Below, one piece after another: positions 1 through 11,854 of a stretch of DNA of 64,000 nucleotides. The notes under the pieces were generated by a model, which did no database searches, was not told where the DNA came from, and saw only the letters and a list, made by a program, of their open reading frames with translations. Both the position numbers and the translations under genes were made by a program. How positions within the stretch are numbered: position 1 is the first letter of the stretch; each line of letters starts with the position of its first letter. The stretch comes from Lepeophtheirus salmonis (Eukaryota; Arthropoda; Copepoda; Siphonostomatoida; Caligidae): the NCBI RefSeq assembly GCF_016086655.4, contig NW_027293787.1, forward strand, positions 1 through 64,000. Direction: 5' to 3'.

Positions 1-1664
1 CACACAATATACAACAAAAACACACACACACAATAAAATAAAGAAGTTTTGACCCCTTTGCTAAGGTTAAAATGTTAGTAACATAAAAAAAAAAAATTTA
101 AAAAAATGGGAAAATAAAAGTTACAGAAGGTTTTTTACATATATTACATTGTAATTCTCTTTAGGCATAGCATAATCAATCAAAATATTTCTCATAGAAG
201 TGTAAAGGAGGGGGTTCTCTCTCTCTCTATTCAAGGGCTTTCATAAATGCAACGAGGCATAAGATATCAAATTAAATTAATCATCACTTATGTTGTGCGT
301 ACATCTTAATCTAACTGTTCTCCCTCCATGTGTTTTAATTGTATATTTTATATAGTATGTATTTGTGGTGAATGGATCACGTAACATTCTGGCTGATATA
401 TTCTTGGACTAATTTGTTAGAGACAATTTGTTCATTTCTAACTTTTTATAGATTGATTTCAATGAGGAACCAATAAGAATTAAGATTCCCTACCATATAT
501 ATATATATATATTGTTCATTAAAGACGTTAACCCTAGAAGGACAAAAGGGATTTAAAGCCCCGTTTTAATAATATATTTAAATTCTTCTTGTTTCTTAAA
601 TAATCGACATATCTCAATGAAAATAATTGAAATTATCGGTGAAATATATGTACATAAATATTAAACAACTATTAGAAGAAATTGAATTTTTCAATCCAAC
701 AACAAACCGATAATAAAACATAAACATTGATGACCAAGGATCCCTATGGTATTCAGGTATTATAGTGGAATTTGTTAGGCAGGGTAATTGGATATAAAAA
801 AATGTATCAAAAAAAGTACAAGAAACATGGAATAACCAATTTAGAGTCAAGTGTTGACCTAGAGCTTTGTTGAACTTTCTAGAACTACAAATTATAGAAA
901 TATTAACAATGCTGTTATCAATTGACACTTTAATTTCTTGATTGATTGTTATTGCATATGTAGATAGGATATATTTAGGAGTAATGAACCTGTGGATTCT
1001 TGAATTTTAAAATATGAAATAGAATACTTATCAGTTAGCAATCTCCAACAGTATAGTCAAAAATTACATCATTGATATATCCAGTGGAAGTCAAATTATT
1101 GTATTATAATAATAAATCTCAAACACTGTAATTTTTTAATTTTAAAGTGTCAGCTCATTTTTGAGATGTAGCTTTAAAATTAGCTTGCACAAGTTACACT
1201 CTGTACAAAATTCCAATGAATACAACATCACCATTTAATATATTTAAAAAAATTGGATACTTATAACTTATTCACTCATTTGAATTGAATAAATCCACGT
1301 TCAGAATATTACATCAAAAATTAACTTTGTTCTTTGATGTCTGCTATTGATATTTCTATTTTTTTCACCATATAAGTGTTCAGAGCGTTGATTGGTTGAG
1401 TATGAATTAGCTCTACCTAAAGTATTATGAACAATTCTCAACTATTTTAGGTTTTAGGTTTTCCCAGACACAATCCATTAAAATCACTTGAGACTGTATA
1501 TGTTTACATCAAGTATCATCTGTTGATTTAAAAATTTTGTAGATCGTAACCCAAAGGAATAAGATGTATTCAATGGTTGTTTTAATGATAATGATAGCTT
1601 TTAGGACATACCTTCCCTCAATAATGGTTAAAATACCCCCAAAATATTAATTAATAACATAAAT
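1..1664. other. AT-rich sequence without recognisable gene
   Basis: No coding exon, transposase motif or RNA gene could be recognised here. The stretch holds short simple repeats: a CA-rich tract at about 17-32, a CT tract at 216-229 and an AT tract at about 495-512. Short open frames on the minus strand (for example 614-928) have no recognisable motif and look like chance in AT-rich DNA. Confidence 0.6.
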
Positions 1665-1954
1665 CAGTGCTTCTCAAATTGTAGTACGCGAGCTTCCTCT
1701 CGTGGTACGTGTAGGAACGCATATATAGGTTATGTCTCTCTCTGGACACCTTCTCTTTTCTTGTTGTTCAAATAAAGTTAAACCGATTTCGTTAAAGTAT
1801 ACATTATAGTATTTCAATGGATCCTTGAATATATTTATTTACATAATAGTTGTATATTTACTTATCTGGGAGGGGTTGATTTCAAGATAATAACTTCTCC
1901 CTTGGTGCCTTGAATATCTATATATTTTGAGTATAAAAAGTTTGAGAAGCACTG
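1665..1954. mobile_element. hAT-type miniature transposon (non-autonomous)
   Basis: The left end reads CAGTGCTTCTCAAATT and the right end, on the reverse strand, reads CAGTGCTTCTCAAACT, so the two ends form an inverted repeat of about 15 bp with one difference. The CAGnG-GTTCTCAAAC style of terminus is typical of hAT transposons. The 8-bp flanks (acataaat at 1657-1664 and gtctaaat at 1955-1962) share their last five bases, consistent with a decayed 8-bp target duplication. There is no coding capacity, so it would have needed a transposase from elsewhere. Its age and weak flank match leave some doubt. Confidence 0.65.
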
Positions 1955-2596
1955 GTCTAAATAATTGAAATTGTATCAAATAAAGACATTTTTCAATACT
2001 CCACAATGTTTAAATAGATATTTTAATTATTTCAATTATCTCCATTTTTAGGTTGAAAGTAAATGGAATAATTAATTATCTTTCTTGTTTCCACTGCTGA
2101 GAAACAAACTATTTACTTTCACACATAAATTTGTTGTCAGTAAGTATTAAAAAACCCTGAATAAATAGATGGGAGAGAGAGAGATTTCGGTATATCTATA
2201 TATAATTAAGTAGTTCCATAAATATTAGGAGTGAGGATATACGCTTCTTTTCATTAATTCAAATAATACCTAGGGAAATACGGGAAAAGGGGTATTGCTT
2301 TCATGTCAAGGGGAAAAAAGTCTATGTGTAGTATAAATTCACTCCCACTTGAAAGCAGGAATATCCTTTAAAAAAAGGGATGAGTTAATTATAGTTAATA
2401 CGCTTCTATAAATAAGATGCGTGGTTGGTGATATATCATGTCCAAATTGGTTTTATTTACTCTTTTTATTTTTGTGGAAACCGGCAGATGAGAAGGAGGA
2501 GATGACCTGTTAGAAACAGCATGATAAATAGATAATACATACATTCCGAACAAAAGACCTTTGTTTAAAGACACATATTATACTGCAACTCCCGGA
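1955..2596. other. Unannotated AT-rich stretch
   Basis: Nothing recognisable apart from a short GA tract near 2172-2184. Confidence 0.5.
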
Positions 2597-2727
2597 GCTC
2601 ACCATTTAAAGCAATTTATGAGTCATTTGCTCACTTTTTATAGGCGTAATTTGTATCAAATTTCGTTGTAGAATGAACGTTTTGATACAATGAGCAAGGA
2701 TTCATTCTTTAAATGCCTCATGGTGAC
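2597..2727. repeat. Imperfect fold-back palindrome
   Basis: The outer arms (2597-2635 and 2690-2727) are imperfect reverse complements: GCTCACCAT then TTTAAAG on the left pairs with CTTTAAA then ATGGTGAC on the right, and TTTGCTCA pairs with TGAGCAA. Inside lies a second inverted pair, TTGTATCAAA and TTTGATACAA. A fold-back of this size could be a small MITE of unknown superfamily. No coding capacity. Confidence 0.5.
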
Positions 2728-3466
2728 TACTAACTAGTGTTGTTCAGTATACCGGGATGCTGACCGATTTTAAATAATAAATTGATAATTGAATTGGTAG
2801 GTGCAGCACCATTTCCTCATCAAAAATTGCCCTTCTGATGACGTAACACCCCATCAAATTTATGTACTATAAATTGCTTTATAAAAAAGACATAAAATTT
2901 CTGAGCAAATCCTCTCGTCCCACCTTATATAATAGCCCTACGGACGTCCTTGTTAGTAAGGCCGATATTATGATTGTTTTTTTTGTGGGATAAAAGACCG
3001 TGTTTATTTTATTTAAATTTTCGGCCTGACGTCTCATGTTTCCAATTTTATATCAGGGGATTTTGTTAAAAAGTAAGTATGGACCTCTTCAATGTTTTCC
3101 CATAAGTCCTTTTTGATAAATAATTTGGTTCATTTTTGACAATATTATTTTATTATATTTATTTGAAATAACTTTTTTGGGTTCATCATTCTAGACTTTG
3201 TCAATATCTACAAGGAGGGACACAAAACTTCCAGTAGAAATTCATTACAATTTTATCTCCTCTTTTTTAAAAAACGAGGTTTCATTACGCAACCAAATGA
3301 CAGTTAAACAAAAATGACCAGGTTTTTCTTTTTATCTCATCTCTGTATGCATAAAAATGTCTGAGAAACATCAAGAAAGGGAACGCCTGTGCAATCTCTT
3401 CTGCACAGTTCTTTTGTCAGTACCAAGAAGGCTGTAGAGACCTTTAGATTCTCCATTCCTACAACA
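2728..3466. other. Unannotated AT-rich stretch
   Basis: No gene recognised. From about 3365 onward the DNA belongs to the R1 repeat described next. Confidence 0.4.
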
Positions 3467-3745
3467 TCAAGAAATCCTGCAAGGGTCACATTGGTATTGA
3501 AATTTGTTTAAAACCATATTGAACCAAAACTTCTCATGCAAAAATATGCCTGAGTTTTTGCCTGCTTCCATGAGGCCCTCCTCCAACCATGCTCTCAACC
3601 ACCTGTACTTTGCAGTTTGGGATTCCTTGGAGAAGAACATCTTCTCACCTCTCTTCCAAATTTCGATTCGCTCAGAGCTGGTATTATGACAGCGTGGTAC
3701 TTCATGCACACGGCCTTTATCGTCAAGAGCTGTCAATCTATTCAA
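3467..3745 (-). pseudogene. R1 repeat copy 1: unclassified protein-coding repeat fragment
   Basis: A 92-codon open frame on the minus strand with motifs SSERIEIWKRGEKMFFSKES and RWLRAWLEEGLMEAGKN. I do not recognise the domain. It is not a random frame, because the DNA is clearly related to a second minus-strand copy at about 8325-8875: the segment with CTTTGCAGTT and CTGCTTCCATG occurs in both, in the same order and spacing. Similarity extends outside the frame, about 3365-3785. A low-complexity charged protein of this sort could be part of a transposase, but no catalytic motif is visible, so the superfamily is unknown. It is probably a fragment rather than a complete gene. Confidence 0.45.
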
Positions 3746-4387
3746 GACTGTTATTGCTTGTGAAGGACAAGCTATTCAGTACAAAATATTTATTAATTTT
3801 TTAAATTTACCACTAGCTGCGTTTTAGTGGTTTTTTCTGAACTCCATAAAAATCCCGTTTTGCATTATCAAGTTATGCTAATTGCAAGTGTTAAGTACCA
3901 CTCTGTAGTTTATTGATGTTTTTATTTATATCTATTTTTAAAAAGTCATTTGTCTGAGAATGAGTTTAAATTTGTCATTCAAAAAAAAATTTCGAATTTT
4001 TTTTCAAGTTATGTGAATGACTCTAAATGACATTGATGTTTTATACCGTCAATCGAAAAGCAGCAATATACCTATACTAATTTTGATACAGAAACCAGTA
4101 CAAAAATATATGTATTTTAACATAACTAATACTTACTTATGTTTGTATTTTGGTATGCATATTTTTGTGACCGTTTATTTAGTATGTAGTGTTGGAGTCT
4201 TTTTTTAATCTGATTTTCCAACAGCAAAAAATGCATTTTGGAATATGATATATATATATAGGTATATATATGATGTATATAATTGCTTGAGGCTGTAGGA
4301 AATATCGCACCAATTAGTCATAAATTAAAACAGTTTTGATCTGCCCTAAAGGAATTATTTATCTTTTATATGTATCGTGTACACGTT
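3746..4387. other. Unannotated AT-rich stretch
   Basis: No gene recognised. A TA-rich microsatellite lies near 4248-4282. Confidence 0.5.
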
Positions 4388-4955
4388 TTAACTTGTACAA
4401 TCAAAGTGTACAAGTTGAATATTACATGGATATTAAATATAATATAAATAATGAAGTAACTTTTGACAACAATATAGATAATTTTTGTTTGTTCAGTACA
4501 TTAAAAAGTTTAAATACCCACAGTTATATTACTCTTGATTGCATAATGCACTTGAATGGTCCATCGTTATTGCATTAGTCTCTGCTTGATACATTTTTCT
4601 TAAAAAAATCATTTAAGTGATGTATCTCAATTTTGTCTACACTAGGGTCGATTATGGATCTTGACAACTCCAAATTTAATGCCGTCTTACTGTTAATATA
4701 TATAACCTTTCTACAAATATTCACCAAAATCGATAAGTGAGTTTTTCCGTAATTTTTGCTTTCAAGCATGAAAAAGTTGTGTGCGACCTTGACCATTTTC
4801 TTTGACTTCTAAAAATTGAACAACCTCTTACTGTTAACATACTTAACCTTTCTACAAAGTTTCATAAAAATCAATTATTAACTATTTTCTGTACAATTTA
4901 TTATACATTTTACAATTTATTATATTTTTACTGTGTACAAGTTGTAACTTGTACA
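4388..4955. repeat. Two inverted AACTTGTACA motif pairs flanking ~0.5 kb
   Basis: The 10-mer AACTTGTACA and its complement occur at 4390-4399 (forward), 4407-4416 (reverse), 4934-4943 (reverse) and 4946-4955 (forward). A fifth copy is at 5394-5403. Each pair is a small hairpin, and the two pairs bracket a 0.5-kb segment as terminal repeats would. The enclosed DNA has no recognisable coding motif. Confidence 0.35.
4685..4900. repeat. Degenerate direct duplication, ~141-bp period
   Basis: The string TCTTACTGTTAA starts at 4685 and again at 4826. Each is followed by a matching AACCTTTCTACAAA a few bases later. Only about 45 bp of each unit is clearly alike, so it is an old or partial duplication. 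Confidence 0.45.
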
Positions 4956-5162
4956 ACAAACAGACTGCTAAAAACTACGTTTCAATAGACTTGAGATAAA
5001 TTTAATGCAATGACTGCAATTATAGTTTGATAATATTGATAGAGTAATCAATTACTTTTTTCATAATGATTATTTATCACATATTAAAATTAAAGTGCCT
5101 ATATCTATTAAAAATTTACTAAATAACTATGTAATTTCAATTCATCAAAATGTGATTTAGTA

Positions 5163-5677
5163 TTAGTGTTTTATAAGTTTTTAAATCAGTTCTAGTTCTG
5201 ACAATCCGAAAGACGGAAGGTCTTAAAGACCGATTCCAAAGACTGATAGGACCGGTGCTAAGACTGAACTGGACTGGTCCGAAAAAATAAAGACTGACAC
5301 AACAATCATTAGTATTACTTTATAGTTGATCATTTAAATAGCTGGTTTTACAAATATGTAAATAGCTGAGGTCTTGTTAGACAAATAAATTTCAACTTGT
5401 ACACGACTTATATATTAAGATATGTATTGGTTGAAAAAAAAAAAGTGTGTTTTGGTCTTATGGGATCATTTCTAAACCAAAAGTCAGACCTTGTGTCAAA
5501 ATTTGTTGACAAAAGTTTTTTCTTGTTCTAAAGAAATAAAAGTCCTGTGATTGATCAAGACCGATTTTATTGTAGATCGAGTTTTACTGCTAGACTGATC
5601 CAACCGAGGTTTTAATTTGTTAATGTTATAACAGTCCCAGTTCGATCTAAAATATTCAGACCAAAGCCCAACATTAA
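5163..5677. mobile_element. Non-autonomous element, family M (TTAGTGTT ends)
   Basis: The left end TTAGTGTT (5163) and the right end AACATTAA (5677) form a short terminal inverted repeat. The interior carries the family's hallmark strings TCAGTTCTAGT, GGACCGGT and AGACTGAACTGGACTGG at 5185-5280, and AACAGTCCCAGTTCGATCTA near the right end. Related copies are at 37658-38055, 22691-24073, 11855-12177, about 27139-27305 and about 63500-63550. There is no open frame of note, so this is a MITE-like family of undetermined superfamily. Confidence 0.55.
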
Positions 5678-8324
5678 TATGTATGTAAATGAATCGTTTG
5701 GTATTTGTATCAAATCGCAGAATAGTCATCGTTTGTTTCTAACATTTAAAAAATTACAACAATATTTTTGTTAATCAAGTGCACTTTTGGCGGAAATTCA
5801 TTCCACATATCCGAGTTTATATTTCTATATTTATTAACTCATTGATGTTTTTTAAAGAGTCCGGATGTGTTTTAAATATGTATATACACACAAAACAATA
5901 GCCAAATGTATGCATGGGTTTGTTCACGAAATCATTCTAGCTTGTTTTTGCGTTGAAAGGCTATGTATTATCTATCAAGTCTTTGACCATAACTTTGCAC
6001 CACGCATTTAAAAAAAGGAAAAATATTTTGATTGAGAATAAATGATTGTTCATTGATGCAAATAAGACACTTGAGTAATGCTTAAGCATCATTATTTGGG
6101 ATTTGCGTGGGTTGGTGATCACTCTGTGATTTTTTTTTCTCCGCTGTTTGATAGACTTTGTGCATTCTTTTGTTAATGACTGTAATTTTATTTTACAACT
6201 TCCCATAAATTCAATTCAAGCACAGGAAAACTGAATATGTACATATAGGTATACTTAATTAGAAGAATCAATAGTGATTAATTTACGTAATATATACAAA
6301 GTGCATACGCAGAAATGCCCATTAAATTATTTCATATATATGAATTATCAAAATAGTAGAATATTTAGTGATAATTTTCATTTTTAAGAGGTGCAAAGTA
6401 GGATTCTGAACACATTAAAAAGAGAAGAATAAGAAAAATAAGTTAGAGGAATAGATAATTCCTTCTGTCAGCTGACAAACTGGGTGTATTGTCATTCTCT
6501 AAAAATAAAAACACTATCAAGCGAAAAATACCCATTTACATGGAAAAAAGAATCAACTGCAAACGCACACTATCAGAGATCCAAAACTTGAGTTAGTCAA
6601 GCAGGCAGACTAACTACAAGTTTCAGAAGGCCATAAATAACGGTATTGACATCGAAATAAACTTCAACAAGAGGATACACTTGCCACACAAGAAATGTAA
6701 ATCAGTCCATTTTGGAGAACAACATTCAATTCTGGTCGAAAACAATATAGCCCCAAGTGGTGTCGCGAGCAATTCTTTTTTTTTTGAGGTGTGAGGGAGT
6801 TTGAGCCCCCTAAAAGTTTCCCTAATTCCATTATAACCACCTGTCTGAGCTTCTAGCTGTGAATCTAGGCCATTATCAAAGCTGATTGAGGCTAGCTGGA
6901 AGATTAGAAATGGGTACACAGATGCATACATCTGTACAAAGTTTAGTAAATGTAGTTTTCCTAGTTTAAGTAAATAAATTTGTTAATATTTCAGATTCAA
7001 AACGTTTAGTTTTGAATTCGCCCCCAATATTTATTTTTAAATAATAAAGCTTTCTTTTTTAAATTTCAACCAAAATTTGACGAAAAAATGTCTGAACTCA
7101 TAACTACTTTGTAATATTTAAGTACTTTTTATTCATTTTAAAACCCATTAGCTAAAGTTTTCTTCCATTTTTGTTTTGCAACCTACATAACTGAATAGGT
7201 ATATCTACAACAGCTTTGCCTCCAATAGGGCGCACCTTTAAGCTTATTATTCAATCAGTGACATAAGTTACAGCTTTCTATAGTTTGATAGCATTTCTAT
7301 TTGCAAAATCGATTATTATTTGATTGAAATCCATTGATACCTACTATAAATAAATGAAATTCTGAGTTTCTCTAAAAAAGAGGGATGAAAATTACATTAG
7401 CTACAGAATGATGACTCACTAATGTGACAGTTTTTCTATGAATAACAATTCAAAGGATTAATAAAATAAATATGTAGTATTAATATCAAATATTATTGAT
7501 ATGTATGTATTAAAATTCAATATTTGACAAAATAATATTAAATGATCTTTATACATATTTATTCATGGAATATATTTGCAAGTCCATCCTTCAATGTGTT
7601 TTGCCATTTTATTTATTTAAATCAAAAATGCATAGATACATATATTTTTTGGAAGATATTTTTGCTTTGTTTTATAGAGCGCTTTAGTCAGCATTGTCGT
7701 TGTCAGCCATTTCAAGGTCTAAATAAAAAATATTTATAAATTATGTTTCCATTGATTTTAAGGAAAATAGTAGATTATTCGATATCAAAATAGTACCAGC
7801 AAATAAAATGATTTATACCTTATGGTATTTCAAAAACATATTCTACTAATTGCTTAATTTAATATAGATCTTAACCTAATATATATTCAAAGTATTTTAT
7901 TATATAGTTTTACAATAATATTTCCATAATTAAGAAAACAAATTTACTATTACAATGGAAATAATAAGATAATTTTCTGTAACTATCCTACTTTTTCTCG
8001 TTCCTAACCGAACCAAAACAAAGTTAATTTAACAATTATAGGCCTTTATATTAAAAATTATACTTCATACTATTTTTATTTAATTAAAATATGACTGGCA
8101 TCAAATAGTATTTTTTTTATTCTTAAAGCCATTTGATGAATTTTCATCAAGATTACGGATCATTCTACAGAGTAGGGTCCCAAAACTTGTACTAGCATTT
8201 AATTATAGTTTTATCCACTTATTTATAATTCGAAGCTTTGTTACATCATTATACGACAGCTGAAAACAATATAAATAATTTGTGTTTTTATGCTGTGTCT
8301 CTAAGTGTAGAAAAATCGGAGTCA
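5678..8324. other. AT-rich stretch without recognisable gene
   Basis: No supported gene in about 2.6 kb. A fragment at about 5925-5975 belongs to short dispersed repeat D (see 22255-22370). Minus-strand frames at 5961-6206 and 6623-6931 stay open for 81 and 102 codons, but show no motif I recognise and no second copy in the window. They are left uncalled. Confidence 0.5.
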
Positions 8325-8875
8325 CATCAAAATAGGCAACGTGTCAGTGATCTCTTTTGCGTTTGTGTCAATGCCGAGCATACTGCATCTCCATCCAGAC
8401 TGTCTGCAGCAGGGGTTGAAAACCTATGGCACGTGTGTCACTACGAGCACGCGGAGGCATATTAGAACATATTCCTGTAGTTTGTGTTAGTCTTTTACCA
8501 TTATTGTTGATAGTGGGAGACTCATTGATTAGAAATGCTGGCGTTGTCAATCCATGTCTCAAAGATTACCTACCCCTGGTCTACAGCATCAAAAAGTCCC
8601 TTACAGGGATGAATAATTTTGCAGCAACAATATGGGTTGCTTCTGGTCTGCTTCCATGTGTCCCTCCTCCAGCACAGACCTCAATTACCTGAACTTTGCA
8701 GTTAGAGTCTCCTGGATAAGAATGTCTTCCGCACATCTCATCCAAATTTGGTTTCGCTCCGAGCTACCATGATTACAGGTAGTATGCCTGGGACATGGAT
8801 TTCTTTGTCAAGAGCAACCAATATATTCACCAGCTTGTCGAGGCTGTCTTTGCTTGAAAAGGAGGGCATATGGAT
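8325..8875 (-). pseudogene. R1 repeat copy 2, interrupted by a hAT miniature element
   Basis: This minus-strand relative of the 3467-3745 repeat aligns by eye over about 8640-8875, including CTGCTTCCATGTG, CTTTGCAGTTAGAG and the TCGCTCCGAGCTACC block. The frame is broken by stops and frameshifts, so it is a dead copy. Its left part is separated from the rest by a 169-bp hAT miniature element at 8410-8578. Removing that element and one copy of its target duplication would bring the two flanks together. As with copy 1, the protein family is not recognised. Confidence 0.5.
8410..8578. mobile_element. 169-bp hAT miniature transposon with 8-bp target duplication
   Basis: The left end CAGGGGTTGAAAACC and the reverse complement of the right end, CAGGGGTAGGTAATC, form a terminal inverted repeat in the style of hAT transposons. 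The flanking 8-mers are gtctgcag (8402-8409) and gtctacag (8579-8586), which differ at one base. An 8-bp duplication is the diagnostic hAT insertion length. The element is too short to code for protein and lies inside the older R1 repeat, so it is the younger of the two. Confidence 0.85.
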
Positions 8876-9223
8876 TAGAAAATGTAGCTAAATATAGTAT
8901 TGAGACATATTACAAATTAGCTTTGACTTATCTTTTTTTTTTTTAAATTCTTGATACTGCAAGTTTTGGGTCCTCACTTTCTATGTATTAAAAATATCAA
9001 CTATTAGCCTCTAAAATGACGTCATCTACAATTATAATGCCATTATGATGTAACATTTATTATTTGATATAGATAGTATTGTTTGAGTGCCGTCCTAGAT
9101 GCACACAAGCAAATAGAAAATATGCCACATTTGTCAATTTTTCTCCAATAAAAACGAAAATGCAGGCCACGTGACTGAAAATGTGAATTTAATGTATGGT
9201 ATTGATACTTTAACAAGGGGTGT

Positions 9224-9320
9224 CTGCAGGGGGGGAACTGGAGGGGCTATATCCCCCAAAATGGACAATTCTTAAAAAATAACTTCTATAGCAAAAATTT
9301 AGTCCCCCTCAAAAAAAAAA
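9224..9320. mobile_element. GR-family terminal fragment
   Basis: The string TCTGCAGGGGG, then CTGGAGGGGCTATATCCCCC, matches the G-rich arm of the GR elements at 9649-10226 and 61259-61674 (reverse orientation). It is followed by an A-rich tract at 9309-9325, and then the similarity is lost. Confidence 0.4.
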
Positions 9321-9648
9321 AAAAAAGAAAAATAATAATATTAGGATTTATTTTCTAAAGAATAAGGTTCATGTAATTTTAATGCATTACGCTCTGGAAG
9401 GTCAATTGTCAAAAATATAGATACAATAATAAAAATTCCCTAGTCAGACTGTCATGTAAGCACTTTTTTTTTATTGCTTTGCAGATAAATATTAATGAAA
9501 AAAAATATACAAAAAAGCCTCTACGAAATAATTGAGTCCTTTTTACTAGACCATGGGTTTGGGTTGTCTTTTCTCGACTCTATCAAAATTGCCTTTAATG
9601 TTATAAAGTCACCCTATTACAATTCATGAGTCCCCACTATGTAAATAC

Positions 9649-10226
9649 CAGGGGCTCTGCAGAATTAAATATATTTTTTGGGGGGGTCTGACTTTTTTAA
9701 AATACACAACTGTTAACCAAATACAAATTTGGAAAAATGTTTCAAAATTAAATTTAAATGTTTATCTTTTTTTAACAAAATTTCAAAATTCAAGACTATT
9801 TACAAAAAATTAAAAATTTCAAAAATAAAATTCTAAATATTAAATGTTTTCTTAAAAAATTTGAAAAATCTACTGCTGTTGACAAAAAATTTAATTTTTT
9901 CGAAAAAATATATATTTATAAATTTTACATTTCGAATAAAATTTCTAAATCCACAGCTAATAATACAATTGACGAATTATATAATTTTTTAGAAAAAAAT
10001 TCCAAAATTTATATTTCAAATATCAAATTTTTAAATATTAAATTTTAAGAGAATTTAAAAAAAAATCCATAGCTATTTACAGAAAATTAAACTTTTGGAA
10101 AGAAATTTGAAAAATTATAATTTCAAATATTAAATTTTCTAGTAAAAAGCAAAAATTCTTAACTTTTTTTTTTTGGAAGGGGGGGGGGGCTACATCCCCT
10201 TCAGCCCAGCCCCTGCGAAGGCCCTG
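9649..10226. mobile_element. GR element: G-rich ends, AT-rich repetitive core
   Basis: The left end is CAGGGGCTCTGCAG, followed by an AT block and TTTTTTGGGGGGG. The right arm runs GGGGGGCTACATCCCCTTC to CCCTG at 10226; its reverse complement starts CAGGGCCTTCGCAGGGG. The core contains several diverged copies of a unit around ATCCATAGCTATTTACA, for example near 9865, 9948 and 10067, each followed by an AAAATTAAA-like stretch. There is no usable frame. The overall plan recurs at 16857-17701 and 61259-61674, so this is a non-autonomous transposon family with unknown mobiliser. The CAGGG ends hint at hAT, but no convincing target duplication is visible. Confidence 0.5.
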
Positions 10227-11854
10227 TACACCAATTACAAATATCAACTATGAGTCTCCAAAATGACGTCCTCTTTAATCATAAGGCAATATATAACTTA
10301 ATTAAAAGGAATAGTGTTTTTTTTGCCTTTTTGATAAGCACCAAATGGTGAAGTTACTACTAATAAAATAATACGTATTCATTATGAACAAATCCCCGAT
10401 TTTATTATTTATTTAAACATTCTTATTTTTCATCTGGCTCATTTTCCCTTTATTTTCTTCCATTATTGTCCCTCAGGGGCACGTTTGACTGACGGTTCAA
10501 TGAATTTAATACACTGTGTTGTAGATATTAACTCTCTTCCCTAGCACACTACACTTATATGTATACTAAACGTATGAATGTTAGAGAAACGACGTTTATA
10601 TCTCCCTCACTATAGGAAGGAGTCCGTTTAAACGTTCCCTTTTCAGTTGTGTGTTGATGGGACAACATGTGAGAAAAATAGTTCCGTTATGTATTGATTA
10701 ATATATGTATAATGTGTATATATATTATGGAAGTTTTGTGTGATTTTGATTGGACGAAGTCACTTTGACGAAAAATAATAAAATATCTAATCACTTTTTT
10801 ATTAAAACAGATAAATTAATTTTCATAATGCGTCCACAAAAAAACAAGTTTGCACAAAAATCAATAAAATGGAAAATTCACAAATGTATTTGAGTCAATA
10901 TTAGGCTTTGTATTCAAATTTCAAATAATTCCAATAATTTGGAAAACCAAATTATTTTAGCATTAGTTTATTTAATTTGGGAGACTGATATACACTGATA
11001 ATGTTCCAATCTAAGAGCCGGGTACTCTCCTGTATATTAGCAGTCAAATATCTTCACTTATGGATATCAATGTTTGTCATATAACGCGAATAGATTGATA
11101 ATAGTTGATTCAATATTAATATTTCTTCAATGATCATATATATAGGTCTTTATTTTAAAATATATAATATAAAAAATTGGGTAATAAAAAAAAGAAAGAA
11201 ACATTGTAGTTTAAAATTAGTTTACAAAGACTATCACCCATTTAACTACAAAAGTACAATAACACATTTACAATAAATAAACATTGAATAAATATCTCAT
11301 TAATAAAAAATACAACTTGATATATGTATGTTAATCTGTCCAGCCCATTAATAAATAAATACAAACAATAAAGAAAAATATTAAATACTTAAGAAGTCAG
11401 AAATGGGCACCTAGAATTGTCCTATTTTAATGTACTTTATAGAGTTTTTGGGAAAATACCACTCAATATGCAACATCGATGTATTGTCCTGAGGGATTTT
11501 CAAATCAAACGCCATAAATCTTTAAACAGCCGGAATAAGTATCCCTCTTAACTCTATGTAATCCATTGGTTATTCAAAATAAACTTTTTAGACAACTAAG
11601 ATTTAGAGTTGAGTATACCAATCCCGATTGCTTTAGATTCTTTGCTAGAATAAACTTATTTTTAGGCAGCCCAAAAATAATTATGACTCATATGTAGATA
11701 GGCAAAGTGTTTATATGTCCTTCTATGATCCCAGCAACAAACTTCCATAGTAAAACCGTGAAAATACATTCACCAAAATCATAACCACTGCATTGAGCAC
11801 ATTAGGGCAGCATTTACATTAATCATTCAATATCATATTTTTTTATCTTAAATA
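10227..11854. other. AT-rich stretch without recognisable gene
   Basis: I see no coding, RNA or transposon signature in about 1.6 kb. Confidence 0.55.

Noticed and set aside
614..928. 104-codon minus-strand frame
   Set aside because: Composition reflects AT-rich DNA, no motif, no second copy.
6623..6931. 102-codon minus-strand frame with some protein-like phrases (LEAQTGGYNGIRETFRGLK)
   Set aside because: The opposite strand is also partly open; no domain recognised and no relative in the window. Could be a repeat remnant but unsupported.
8426..8692. 88-codon plus-strand frame
   Set aside because: It runs across the boundary of the hAT miniature element into R1, so it cannot be one gene.
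9649..10226. 8-bp target duplication for the GR element
   Set aside because: Flanking 8-mers share only about half their bases, so the mobilising superfamily is left open.
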